Translations under genes and position numbers: made by a program
Shown: piece after piece, positions 16,645 through 24,855 of the stretch
Numbering within the stretch: the first letter of the stretch is position 1
Layout of the letters: each line of letters starts with the position of its first letter
NCBI GenBank assembly: GCA_036274645.1
Contig: DASUFH010000053.1
Coordinates: forward strand, 1-28,316
Direction of reading: 5' to 3'
Source: DASUFH01 sp036274645
Lineage (GTDB): Bacteria; Acidobacteriota; Terriglobia; 20CM-2-55-15
Length of the DNA: 28,316 nt
The notes under the pieces: model-generated
Told to the model about the DNA's origin: nothing
Seen by the model: the letters and a program-made list of their open reading frames with translations, nothing else
The model's database searches: none

Positions 16645-18033
16645 ATGACAGTCAAAACACCGGGCAGGGAAATGCGCGTTCTCGTACTGGCAGCCGGAAA
16701 AGGCACACGGATGAAGTCGAAAAAGGCGAAGGTGCTGCATTCGGCCGGAGGCGCCCTGCTGATTGAACATGTCGCCAATGCGGCGAAGGCGGTTTCATCC
16801 CATGTTTCGGTGATCGTGGGACATCAGGCCGATCAGGTCCGGGCCGCCCTGACCGGCGTCGAGTTCATCGAGCAGCAGGAACAACTCGGAACCGGCCACG
16901 CGGCGCTTTCCGCGCGCCCGGCCTTTGAAGGCTATCGCGGCGACGTGCTGGTTCTTCCCGGCGATATTCCGCTGATCGAATCCTCCACGCTCGACCGCCT
17001 CGTTGCGTTTCATCGGAGCGGCGGGTTCAGCGCGACAGTCCTGACGGCGGAACTCGATGACCCCTTTGGATACGGGCGCATCGTTCGCGGGGCCGGCCAG
17101 TCCCTCGAACGCATTGTCGAGCAACGCGACGCCACCCCGGAAATCCGCGCCATTCGCGAAGTCAATTCCGGCGTCTATGTGTTCGACGCCGGCGCCCTCT
17201 TCGAATCCCTGGCCGGCGTCCGGAACAGGAACGCGCAGGGCGAGTACTACCTGACCGATGTGTTCGGAATCCTCGTGGAGGGCCAGCGCCCCGTCGGCGC
17301 AATCATGGCGTCGAGCGCGCGAGAAATTCTGGGCGTCAACACCCGCCAGGAGCTGGCCGTCGTCGATCGCGAACTGCGCGACCGGAAGCGCGCGGCGCTC
17401 ATGACCGCCGGGGTGACGCTGGTCGATCCCGCCACGGCCTTTATCGACATGAACGTCGAAATCGGCGCGGATACCGTCATTCATCCATTCGTGCGGATCG
17501 AGGGACGCACGGTAATCGGCGAAGACGCCGTCATTCACTCCTTCGCCCGGCTGACCAATGCGCGCGTCGGATCGCGCTCCACCGTGCTCGACGGTTCGAT
17601 CGTTGCCGACAGCGAAATTGGATCCGATGTTTCCGTTGGGCCGTACGCTCACCTGAGGATGGGCGCAACGATTGCCGATACGGCCCGCGTCGGCAATTTC
17701 GTCGAGGTGAAGAAGTCCGTCATCGGACGCAACACCAAGGCGATGCACCTGGCTTATCTCGGAGACGCGACCATTGGCGCCAATGTCAACATCGGCGCGG
17801 GGACGATCACGTGCAACTACGACGGCGTCAGGAAGAATCCCACCACGATCGAGGACGACGTGTTCATCGGAAGCGATTCGCAGCTGATTGCGCCGGTCCG
17901 GATCGGCAAAGGCGCATATGTCGCCGCCGGTTCGTCGATAACGGAGGACGTTCCTTCGGACTCTCTGGGAATTGCGCGCGGCCGGCAGATCAACAAGCCG
18001 GATTGGGCGCGGGAGCGGAAGAAAGGGAAGTAG
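16645..18033 (+). CDS. glmU: Bifunctional GlmU: N-acetylglucosamine-1-phosphate uridylyltransferase / glucosamine-1-phosphate acetyltransferase
   Basis: The 462-residue enzyme makes UDP-GlcNAc for peptidoglycan and lipopolysaccharide. The N-terminal pyrophosphorylase domain has LAAGKGTRMKS (15-25), QLGTGHA (80-86) and the metal aspartate D107 in LPGDIPL. The C-terminal half is a left-handed beta helix of hexapeptide repeats (VIHPFVRIEGRTVIGEDAVI and onward). It carries the acetyltransferase histidine H368 in NTKAMHLAYLGD and the INIGAGT-like NIGAGTITCNYDG. The ATG at 16645 is chosen because GGAGGG lies 8 bases before it. The frame's upstream extension to 16414 overlaps yvcK and is discarded. 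Length is normal for GlmU. It follows yvcK by 2 bp. Confidence 0.96.
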   Translation: MTVKTPGREMRVLVLAAGKGTRMKSKKAKVLHSAGGALLIEHVANAAKAVSSHVSVIVGHQADQVRAALTGVEFIEQQEQLGTGHAALSARPAFEGYRGDVLVLPGDIPLIESSTLDRLVAFHRSGGFSATVLTAELDDPFGYGRIVRGAGQSLERIVEQRDATPEIRAIREVNSGVYVFDAGALFESLAGVRNRNAQGEYYLTDVFGILVEGQRPVGAIMASSAREILGVNTRQELAVVDRELRDRKRAALMTAGVTLVDPATAFIDMNVEIGADTVIHPFVRIEGRTVIGEDAVIHSFARLTNARVGSRSTVLDGSIVADSEIGSDVSVGPYAHLRMGATIADTARVGNFVEVKKSVIGRNTKAMHLAYLGDATIGANVNIGAGTITCNYDGVRKNPTTIEDDVFIGSDSQLIAPVRIGKGAYVAAGSSITEDVPSDSLGIARGRQINKPDWARERKKGK

Positions 18034-18042
18034 CATTCAGGG

Positions 18043-18062
18043 CGAGGGCAGACAATCCCTCG
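18043..18062. terminator. Weak hairpin between convergent glmU and ankyrin genes
   Basis: CGAGGG (18043-18048) pairs with CCCTCG (18057-18062) around an 8-base loop. There is no T-tract, so a terminator role is only a suggestion. Confidence 0.25.
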
Positions 18063-18086
18063 GACGATCCCGCGGCGAAGCCGAAT

Positions 18087-19580
18087 CTACTTTTTCGCTT
18101 CCATCAGTTTTGCAAGCAGGGCCGCGGCGCTCTCATGCGGGACACTGGCGCTGCCGTCGAACCCGAGTCCGGGCACGTTTCCGGACGCGGCGTCGAGCGC
18201 GGTGCGCTCCTGCCGGTCTTTGGCGAAGAGGTCCGCGCCGTGATCGGCCAGAAACTGGATCACGTCGTCGAAGCCCTGCAGCGCCGCGCCGTATAACGCG
18301 GTCCGGCCGCTGGAATCGGCGGCATTGATGTCGATTCCGGCCGCCAGGCAGAGCTTGATGGCTTCAATGATATCGGTCTGGGACTTGTGCCGGCCGGTCG
18401 TGTCTTCTTCCTTTGTGCCGACTCCGGCCGCGGCCATCAGGGGATTGATGGTTCGCGACGCGATCGTGGCGTCAGCGCCATGTTCGAGCAGCACCTTCAT
18501 GACCACGTGATCCGCCGCTTTGGCCGCGCGCAGAAAGGGGGTCGTGCCAGCGGCCAGCATGGTGTCGTCGCCGCGGTCGAGTTTCGTTCGATAGGGAATC
18601 TGCCGGCTCAGTTGCGCATTGACGTCCGCGCCCTTTTCGAGCAGCAGCCTGATCACATCGAGGCTGGTCAGCCTGTTGTCGGTTTCCTTTGGCGACGGCC
18701 GGTTGGAAATCGGCATCGTGTGGCAGTCCACCGCCGCGTAGAGAGGGGTCTCTCCACTCTTGTGCGCGAGATTCGGATCGGCGCCCTTGTTGAGCAGCGC
18801 GGCAGCGGCGTCGTATTGGCCGTTGATCAGGGCGAACAGGAGCGGCGTGTAGCCATCCGGGTCCGTGGCGTTGACGTCGCCGCCGGCGTCGGCCAGGATG
18901 GGGATGCAGTCGACACAACTGTCCCGGGCGGCTAAAAACAGCGCCGTCAGATTTCCCAGCGGCAGCCATTTGTCGCGTGGTTCCGCGGTCTGCTGACGCT
19001 CCCAGCGAACCTCATTCGATCGCATGTTGACGTCGGCGCCTCGCGCAATCAGTTCCTTCACCATGGCCGGATGGCCTTCAGAAGCCGCCCACATCAGGGC
19101 GGTCTGCCCGCGCCAGGTTTCCTTCGCGTCCACTCTGGCGCCGGCGTCCAGCAGAACCCGGGCGGCGTCGACCGCGCCCGTGCGCGCGGCGGTCATGAGA
19201 ACGGTTTCGCCTTCGACGCCCGTTTCGTTGGCGTCCGCTCCGGCCTTGAGCAGTCTGGCGATCATCTGTGGACTGCCGTTTTGCGCCGCCAGATACAGAG
19301 GGGTGACGCTGTAGCGGTTGGCGGCCTTCACGTTCGCGCCCGCGCGGATCAGCCGGTCGGCCATCTCCAGATCGTTGGCGCGTACCGCCCAGTGCAGCGC
19401 GGTCGTGCCGTCGATTTCCGGCGCGTTGACGTCCGCCTTTTCTTCCAGCAGCCGGACCGCGCCGGCGTGATCGCCGGTCTTGACGGCCTCGATGAGCCTG
19501 GCGTCCGGCGGCGCCGCATACGCGATTGCCGTCAACGTTCCCGCGATGAGAACGGCTGCGAAACCCCGGAGCAGTCTCAT
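18087..19580 (-). CDS. Exported ankyrin-repeat protein
   Basis: The 497-residue protein begins with a Sec-type signal (MRLLRGFAAVLIAGTLTAIA..., cleavage near YAA-PPDA). About eleven ankyrin repeats follow, recognisable by TTALHWAVRAND, VTPLYLAAQNGS, ETVLMTAARTGA, QTALMWAASEGH, LTALFLAARD, YTPLLFALINGQ, ETPLYAAVDCH, TTPFLRAAKAAD, RTALYGAALQGF and ERTALDAASGN, with GADVN/GADAN turns between. Ankyrin stacks bind other proteins; no enzymatic motif is seen. The ATG overlaps the DUF1552 stop by 4 bp (ATGA), so it is the third gene of the DUF1592-DUF1552 operon and probably a periplasmic partner of those products. Its 3' end is convergent with glmU. Confidence 0.9.
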   Translation of the reverse strand: MRLLRGFAAVLIAGTLTAIAYAAPPDARLIEAVKTGDHAGAVRLLEEKADVNAPEIDGTTALHWAVRANDLEMADRLIRAGANVKAANRYSVTPLYLAAQNGSPQMIARLLKAGADANETGVEGETVLMTAARTGAVDAARVLLDAGARVDAKETWRGQTALMWAASEGHPAMVKELIARGADVNMRSNEVRWERQQTAEPRDKWLPLGNLTALFLAARDSCVDCIPILADAGGDVNATDPDGYTPLLFALINGQYDAAAALLNKGADPNLAHKSGETPLYAAVDCHTMPISNRPSPKETDNRLTSLDVIRLLLEKGADVNAQLSRQIPYRTKLDRGDDTMLAAGTTPFLRAAKAADHVVMKVLLEHGADATIASRTINPLMAAAGVGTKEEDTTGRHKSQTDIIEAIKLCLAAGIDINAADSSGRTALYGAALQGFDDVIQFLADHGADLFAKDRQERTALDAASGNVPGLGFDGSASVPHESAAALLAKLMEAKK

Positions 19581-20905
19581 AGGTTCTCCATCTTCGAGTT
19601 GCTGTCGCCGAGACGATCCATCGGCACGCCAGCCTTGTCGAGCAGCGTGAGCAGCAGATTGGTCATTGGCGTGTGATCGGGATACTTCAGATGCCGTCCG
19701 CCCTTCAGCGTTCCGGCGCCTCCGCCCGCAACGAGGATCGGCAGCGGGAAATGGTTATGGGCGTTGCTGTTGCTCATGTTGCTGCCGTACAGAATGATTG
19801 AATTATCCAGCAGGTTGCTCGCGCCTTCCGGCGTTGCGCGCAGCTTTTCGAGGAACTGGGTGAAGAGCGTGATGTGGTACGTCTGGATCTTCACGTTCTT
19901 GTCCATCTTGGCCGCCTGGTTGGAGTGGTGCGAAATCGCGTGGTGGCCGTCGGAGACCCCGACCTGCGGATAGGTGCGGTTGCTGAGCTCGCGCGCGACC
20001 ATGAACGTGGAAACGCGCGTCACGTTGGCCCGATAGGCCAGGATCAGCAGGTCATACATCAGCTTGACGTGGTCCTCATACGAGTAGGGAATCCCAGCCG
20101 GCGCTTCAGGTAATTCGAGGTCCGCGCCCTGTTCGGTTCCCTGCTTCTGAACACGCCGCTCGATTTCACGGACGCTTTCGAGATAGTCGGACACTTTGTT
20201 GCGGTCGTGGGCGCCGAGTTGCGACTGGAGCTGTTTGGACTGCTCCACCAGCGTATCGAGGATGCTCCGGTCCTGCTGGTTGCGCGCGGCTCGCGCCGCG
20301 GCGCTTCCGCCCGCGCCGAACATCCGCTCGAACACCTTGCGCGGATTGATTTCCATGGGAAGAGGCGTGGTCGGCGTCCGCCATGAGAGCGTATTCATGT
20401 AGATGCAGCCGTAGTCGCGGTCGCACGAGCCGATCAGGCCGGAGTGATCTTCCGTTCCGATTTCCAGCGAGGGCAGAAACGTGTCCTGTCCGATCTTCGC
20501 CGCGGCGAACTGATCGGCGGTAACGCCGGCGAACGCGTCCGCGCCCTGCGTGGGTTTGGGCCGGACTCCGCTCAGCCATGTCGTCGGACTCAGCGAATGG
20601 ACGGCCGTCGTGTCGGCCGCGGCGTGTCCGAGTCCGCTGACAATGTTCAGCGTGTCGCGGAAGGGTTCCAGCGACTGAAGGATCGGGGTGAACTCGAAAC
20701 CCGATCCTTCCGACTGCGGTGTCCAGCGGTCCATGATCGCGCCGTGCGGCACATAAACGAAACCGATACGCGCGCCTGGTCTTGCGGCCGTTTTGCTCTG
20801 GGCCACGAGCGCCGGAACCATCGAGTCCAGCAGGGGCAGAGCCAGTGTGGCGCTCGCGCTCTTCAGGAACGTCCGGCGTGACAGGCGCTTTTTTGCAATA
20901 AACAT
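19577..20905 (-). CDS. DUF1552-family Tat-exported protein
   Basis: The 442-residue protein has a twin-arginine signal (LSRRTFLKSASATLALPLL, about residues 8-26). The body has the features of DUF1552: RIGFVYVPHGAIMDRWTP, LNIVSGLGHAAADTTAVHSL, a GCDRDYGCIYMNTLSW-like segment and SDGHHAISHHSN with NAHNHFPLPILVAGGGAG near the end. The His-rich C-terminal part recalls alkaline-phosphatase/sulfatase-like folds, which is an inference. Function is unknown. The ATG at 20905 is chosen over an in-frame TTG at 20923 because GAGGAG lies 10 bases before it and the Tat signal then begins normally. The gene starts 49 bp after the DUF1592 stop and overlaps the ankyrin gene. Confidence 0.9.
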   Translation of the reverse strand: MFIAKKRLSRRTFLKSASATLALPLLDSMVPALVAQSKTAARPGARIGFVYVPHGAIMDRWTPQSEGSGFEFTPILQSLEPFRDTLNIVSGLGHAAADTTAVHSLSPTTWLSGVRPKPTQGADAFAGVTADQFAAAKIGQDTFLPSLEIGTEDHSGLIGSCDRDYGCIYMNTLSWRTPTTPLPMEINPRKVFERMFGAGGSAAARAARNQQDRSILDTLVEQSKQLQSQLGAHDRNKVSDYLESVREIERRVQKQGTEQGADLELPEAPAGIPYSYEDHVKLMYDLLILAYRANVTRVSTFMVARELSNRTYPQVGVSDGHHAISHHSNQAAKMDKNVKIQTYHITLFTQFLEKLRATPEGASNLLDNSIILYGSNMSNSNAHNHFPLPILVAGGGAGTLKGGRHLKYPDHTPMTNLLLTLLDKAGVPMDRLGDSNSKMENL

Positions 20906-20954
20906 CACTGAAGTTCTCCTCAACCGCCGATTGTCATCGGCGGTCTGATCGATT

Positions 20955-23399
20955 TCATTCCGCGGCCTGACGGGCTTCCTCCGCCATCTTCATTTGAAAC
21001 GGCGCGCTCTTGACGATGTTGAGAATCAAGGAGGAAAAGCGATAGTTGCTGGCGGCCGAATCGCGGACGATGCCACGAACCACCGGCATGTCGTAGTACT
21101 CCAGCCCACGACCCAGACCGTAGACCATCAGCTTTTCGGTTACCGTCCGGACGAACTGGTCCGGATGCTCCAGAATGGCCTTGCGGAGCGTGATGGGTCC
21201 ATCCACCTGTCGGCCGCTGGCCAGCACGCCGGAGGCGTCGATGGGGCCGGATTGATCCTTCACGCGCCATTCGCCCGTGGCGTCAAAGTTTTCGAGCGAG
21301 AAGCCGAGCGGATCCATCACCGCGTGACAGGTGGCGCAGGTGGGATTCCGGCGGTGTTCTTCCATCAATTCCCGGACCGATTTGGGCGCCCGCGAACCTT
21401 CGTCGTTTTCCTTCAGCGGCGGCACATTCGGCGGCGGCGCCGGCGGCGGAGTCCCGAGAATGTTTTCGAGTATCCACTTACCTCGCAGCACAGGCGATGT
21501 CCGGTTCGGATACGACGTGACGGTCAGGATGCTGCCCTGGCCGAGCAGGCCGCGCCTGGCCTCATCGGTCACGGTGACGCGGCGGAAATGGCTTCCGTAC
21601 ACATTGGGGATGCCGTAATGGCGGGCCAGTCGCTCATTGACGAACGTGTAATCCGCCGTCAACAGATCGAGCGTCGGACGGTCTTCCCGGATGACGCTCG
21701 CCACAAACAACTCGGTTTCCTTCCGGAAAGCCTGGCGCAACGTGTCGTCGAAATTGGGGAACGTTTTGCCGTCCGGCCGCGCGCTTTGCAGATTGCGCAG
21801 GAACAACCACTGCCCGGCGAAATTATCCACGAGCGCCTGCGATCTGGGATCGCTCAACATCCGCTTCACCTGGGCTTCGAGCGTTGCCGGCGCGCTCAGC
21901 TTTTTCTGTTCGGCCAGTGTCAGGAGTTCGTCGTCGGGAATCGTGCTCCAGAGGAAGAACGACAGCCGGGAGGCCAGCTCCAAATCGGTCACCCTGTAGA
22001 TCTCACCGGGGCGGACACCGGCCGGATCGGGTTCGGCGCGGAAAAGGAACTTCGGCGCGGCCAGCAGGTATTCGAGCGCCGCTTGGATTCCCGATTCGAA
22101 AGCGCCCGTCTTCCGGGACCGCTCGTAAAAACGCATGAGCGTCGCGACGTCGTCCGCGGAGGGCGGCTGACGGTAGGCTCGCCGCGCCAGTGTGGTGAGG
22201 ATGCGTTTCGCGCATGCCGACTCGTCGCCGGCGCCCGCCGGAACGCAGGAAAATATCCGGCGCCGGCTGGGCGTGTCGCCCGAACTGACGCCGTTGAACG
22301 GTCCGAGAATGTTGACGTGATCGATTCGGGGGATCCCGTTCATGTTCTGCAGGTCGTGATCACGCGTGTGCGGTTGCAGCGGCTCGTCGGATTCCGAGGA
22401 GTTCTTCCGCAGAAACGTCACAGCGATCGCATGCGGTCCCGCCTTGACGGGAACGTGAACTTTCAGGCGTTCGTCGAGCGCGTCGGCCGCGGTGGCGAAG
22501 TTGGCGTCCGACATCCGGTTGTCGTCCGGCCCGCCCACGGGGGCAAGGAACACCCGTTCACCGTCAATGCTCACTTCGAGCTGGTGGGGCCATTCGAGGC
22601 CGGTCAGATAACCCAGCACGTTCCGCAGCAGGACGACGTTGATGTCATACTCCGCGTCCAGCGGGAAGTTGTGTTGAATCAGAATGCCGCCCCGCGTTCC
22701 CAGCGGAAGTCCTTCGATATGGTCTTCCTGGGATTGATCGGGCGGGTTGCGATAAACGAAGGTTACCGGGAGCGTCGCCGGATCACCCACCGCCAGCGCG
22801 CTGATTTTGCGCGACGCCACCAGGTACTGCTCCAGCAGCGACGGGGAGACTCTCAGCACGTCGGCAATGTTGTCGAATCCATCGCTTTCGTCATCCGCCG
22901 GCAGCAGATCCGTGACATCGACCTTCAGATCCAGAAGGTCGCGGATCGCGTTTCCATATTCGGTCCGATTCAGCCGGTGGAGGGAGGAGCGTCCCGGGTG
23001 CGGTTTTGCCGTCCTGTCGAGTTCCGTCTCCAGCAGCGATACGAAATTCGTCCGGGCTGCATCATCCGGCCGGGGCCGGCCCTGGGGGGGCATCAGCCCA
23101 CCCTGCAGTTTCCGGATGACCTTCTCCCAGACCGCGGCGTCCTGTGACGCATGCGCCAGATCCAGATTTTCCAGGGTCAGACCGGCGGTCCTGGACCGGT
23201 CGTTATGACAGGTGACGCAATACTGGTCGATCATGGCGCGCTCCGGCGCCGGCGAAACGGCAACTGCGGTTCGCGCGACGGGCGCGGCCTGTTCCGCAGG
23301 GGCGGAACGAGCCGCAAAAATGGTCATCGAACCGGCCGTCAGGAGCAGGATCACCCGTCCCACCGTTCGTCCGGCAAAACCTTCCCATTGACGTCGCAA
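20955..23399 (-). CDS. DUF1592-type (DUF1587/1592/1588/1585) exported c-type cytochrome protein
   Basis: The 814-residue protein has an N-terminal membrane or signal segment (VGRVILLLTAGSMTIFAA). A planctomycete-type cytochrome c domain follows, with heme motif C61-V-T-C64-H65 and a likely Met ligand in LMPPQG. DUF1587 is visible at LHRLNRTEYGNAIRDLLDL (about 141-159). A DUF1592 region includes LASRLSFFLWSTIPDDELL, and DUF1588 holds a second CXXCH (CATCHAVMDPLGFSLENFD, C688-H692). The DUF1585-like end is GLGRGLEYYDMPVVRGIVRD. Function is unknown; such proteins usually pair with DUF1552. The start is a TTG at 23399 with a full AAGGAGG 5 bases upstream. The open frame back to 23588 overlaps the upstream gene and the promoter and is discarded. 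Confidence 0.9.
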   Translation of the reverse strand: MRRQWEGFAGRTVGRVILLLTAGSMTIFAARSAPAEQAAPVARTAVAVSPAPERAMIDQYCVTCHNDRSRTAGLTLENLDLAHASQDAAVWEKVIRKLQGGLMPPQGRPRPDDAARTNFVSLLETELDRTAKPHPGRSSLHRLNRTEYGNAIRDLLDLKVDVTDLLPADDESDGFDNIADVLRVSPSLLEQYLVASRKISALAVGDPATLPVTFVYRNPPDQSQEDHIEGLPLGTRGGILIQHNFPLDAEYDINVVLLRNVLGYLTGLEWPHQLEVSIDGERVFLAPVGGPDDNRMSDANFATAADALDERLKVHVPVKAGPHAIAVTFLRKNSSESDEPLQPHTRDHDLQNMNGIPRIDHVNILGPFNGVSSGDTPSRRRIFSCVPAGAGDESACAKRILTTLARRAYRQPPSADDVATLMRFYERSRKTGAFESGIQAALEYLLAAPKFLFRAEPDPAGVRPGEIYRVTDLELASRLSFFLWSTIPDDELLTLAEQKKLSAPATLEAQVKRMLSDPRSQALVDNFAGQWLFLRNLQSARPDGKTFPNFDDTLRQAFRKETELFVASVIREDRPTLDLLTADYTFVNERLARHYGIPNVYGSHFRRVTVTDEARRGLLGQGSILTVTSYPNRTSPVLRGKWILENILGTPPPAPPPNVPPLKENDEGSRAPKSVRELMEEHRRNPTCATCHAVMDPLGFSLENFDATGEWRVKDQSGPIDASGVLASGRQVDGPITLRKAILEHPDQFVRTVTEKLMVYGLGRGLEYYDMPVVRGIVRDSAASNYRFSSLILNIVKSAPFQMKMAEEARQAAE

Positions 23400-23411
23400 A
23401 CCTGCCTCCTT
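23397..23411 (-). promoter_or_regulatory. Strong Shine-Dalgarno fixing a TTG start for the DUF1592 protein
   Basis: AAGGAGG on the minus strand (23411-23405) lies 5 bases before TTG (23399-23397). No other start codon in this frame has a comparable site before the heme motif. Confidence 0.75.
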
Positions 23412-23469
23412 GGAAGTAATGGATAAGGGTAGAGAGCCGACACGCCCGCCGCTGTCGGGACTGCCGGAT

Positions 23470-23498
23470 ACTCTATCGAATGAATGGCTTGGGGTCAA
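23470..23498 (-). promoter_or_regulatory. Predicted sigma-70 promoter of the DUF1592-DUF1552-ankyrin operon
   Basis: TTGACC (23498-23493), a 17-base spacer and TAGAGT (23475-23470) on the minus strand. It overlaps the last codons of the upstream HEXXH gene and would give a leader of about 65 bases before the TTG start. Confidence 0.6.
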
Positions 23499-23874
23499 GG
23501 AAGGTTGACAGCAGATCTTCCAGTTCCTGCCGATGCCGGGCCGCGAACTCGCGCGCTTCGATTTCGTACCGGTTCCGCTCGTACCCATGGCGCGCCCACT
23601 CCACGAGATACCGCAGAATCGTCAGCCTGCCGGTCTGCCACTGTCTTAAAGCGTGAAAGTACTCGTGCAGGACAAGATCGGGACTGCTCCAGAAGGATTG
23701 CGCCGAGCCGCGCAGAAGAATGCGGTTCCGCCGGGTTGTCGCGAGAGCGCCCCGGTGCAAACGGGCATAGAACGAGTATTCAACGACGCGGATGTGGTCG
23801 ACCGGTTCTCCGAACACAGCGGTGAGGGCGGCGGAAAATCCGGGCGGAGCGCTCGCGTTGCGTCCTCGAATCAT
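23473..23874 (-). CDS. Small putative zinc metallopeptidase-like protein (HEXXH)
   Basis: The 133-residue protein has the zincin motif HEYFH at 70-74 within SPDLVLHEYFHALRQWQTGR, and a downstream NRYEIEAREFA (101-111) whose glutamates could supply the third ligand. This layout (beta hairpin, HEXXH helix, then YExEA) is like DUF4157-type and related minimal metallopeptidase domains. There is no signal peptide and no second domain. The ATG at 23874 is taken as start because the upstream frame runs into the response-regulator gene; its Shine-Dalgarno is poor. It lies 35 bp after the response-regulator stop. Substrate and even activity are unknown; degenerate members act only as binding modules. 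Confidence 0.65.
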   Translation of the reverse strand: MIRGRNASAPPGFSAALTAVFGEPVDHIRVVEYSFYARLHRGALATTRRNRILLRGSAQSFWSSPDLVLHEYFHALRQWQTGRLTILRYLVEWARHGYERNRYEIEAREFAARHRQELEDLLSTFLDPKPFIR

Positions 23875-23909
23875 CTTTTGCGGGCCCGCAGACCGACGGG
23901 CGGCCCCAA

Positions 23910-24335
23910 TCAGGGGACGGGGTCCTGGTCTTCGTCCCGGCGCATCGTCGGCGTAATGTACCGGTGTCCGGCGACCGTCTGTTCGATCGCCAGAATCAGT
24001 TCGTCTCCAGCGGAATGTTTCAAAACGTAACCGTTGGCGCCGCATCGAAACGCTTCGTCGAGCATTCGCTGATCGGTATGCATCGTGAGGAAGATCACTT
24101 TGGCGGCGGAGCCTTTTTCTTTCAGCTGGCGAACGGCTTCAAATCCATTCAGGAGCGGCATGGAAATATCCACGAGGATGACGTCGGGTGTCAGACGCAG
24201 GGTTTCGTCAATCAGAGACTGCCCGTCACCAACAATTCCCACGAGATCGTATTCGTCCTCCAACAGGCTCTTGAGGCCCTGGGCAACCATCTGATGATCG
24301 TCCGCGATAAGGACTCGGGTTCTTACCATACTCAT
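23910..24335 (-). CDS. Receiver-domain response regulator, NarL-type receiver without output domain
   Basis: The 141-residue protein is a complete receiver domain: acidic pair D12/D13 in LIADDHQMVAQGL, phosphoacceptor D56 in ILVDISMPLLNG, switch T84 in IFLTMHTD and K106 in GYVLKHSAGDEL. The sequence is of the NarL/LuxR subclass, including the linker-like GHRYITP, but it ends at MRRDEDQDPVP, just where the helix-turn-helix domain normally begins. No HTH is found in other frames downstream. The ATG at 24335 overlaps the stop of the 85-residue upstream ORF (ATGA). It may be a stand-alone receiver or a truncated regulator. Confidence 0.85.
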   Translation of the reverse strand: MSMVRTRVLIADDHQMVAQGLKSLLEDEYDLVGIVGDGQSLIDETLRLTPDVILVDISMPLLNGFEAVRQLKEKGSAAKVIFLTMHTDQRMLDEAFRCGANGYVLKHSAGDELILAIEQTVAGHRYITPTMRRDEDQDPVP

Positions 24336-24589
24336 ACTGATTCGGGAACGCGCGCAATCAGCGTGCAGCTTCCCCTCGGAGGGGCCTGGTTCACTATCTT
24401 CACCTGCGGTGTAAGGGCCGCAAGCAGGCCCGGATACTGGATGATGCTGGGTATCGGTTGATGCAAATAATTGCGGACCGGCGGCGTAATCGATAGCGGC
24501 GCCGTCTGCTTCCAGACGGGACTGCACAGCCGGTCAAGGCGCCGGAAATCGGTTTGAGAACTCACGACTCGTTTCGGAACTTGAGCCAC
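24332..24589 (-). CDS. Hypothetical 85-residue protein, possibly the tail of a lost histidine kinase
   Basis: A GTG at 24589 opens an 85-residue frame whose stop overlaps the response-regulator ATG by 4 bp, which argues that the frame is genuine. The last 20 residues (IVNQAPPRGSCTLIARVPE) resemble the end of a sensor-kinase ATPase domain, where SAPGxGTxxxxRVP is typical. No N, G1 or H box precedes it, and the first 60 residues match nothing I recognise. It could be a decayed remnant of the kinase that once paired with the regulator, or an unrelated small protein. Confidence 0.4.
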   Translation of the reverse strand: MAQVPKRVVSSQTDFRRLDRLCSPVWKQTAPLSITPPVRNYLHQPIPSIIQYPGLLAALTPQVKIVNQAPPRGSCTLIARVPESV

Positions 24590-24606
24590 GGTCCGCCCCC
24601 AACAGA

Positions 24607-24618
24607 GATAACGTTATC
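24607..24618. promoter_or_regulatory. Perfect 12-bp palindrome, possible operator
   Basis: GATAACGTTATC lies 18 bases upstream of the GTG of the 85-residue ORF, in an AT-richer intergenic stretch. Position and symmetry suit a dimeric regulator site, but a single copy is weak evidence. Confidence 0.3.
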
Positions 24619-24824
24619 GGATCTACTTCGCGCCGCTGACAGGAAGGGATGTAACAGCTGGTGTCTACTACGGCGAGTTCTTGAGGATGGTTACTCTAGC
24701 GCCACGTTCGGTTTGTTCGCAACCCCGGAATGATCCGAAAGAAAAAAGTTTTCGGAGTGTGACGGAGATCCTCTTTTCGACCTGTTTTCCGGGCCGTCTC
24801 CTTTCCTGGTCGCGCTTGGTGGTT

Positions 24825-24855
24825 TTGTCCCCCTATCCGCCTGAATTCGTATAAA
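24825..24855 (+). promoter_or_regulatory. Possible promoter of the secreted hypothetical gene
   Basis: TATAAA (24850-24855) is a good -10 box. The best -35 is TTGTCC (24825-24830) at a long 19-base spacing. If correct, the mRNA leader before 25028 is about 165 bases. Confidence 0.35.

Noticed and set aside
20994..23147. 717-codon plus-strand frame opposite the DUF1592 gene
   Set aside because: High-GC antisense open frame; the minus strand encodes two heme motifs and recognisable domains, and the plus frame has none.
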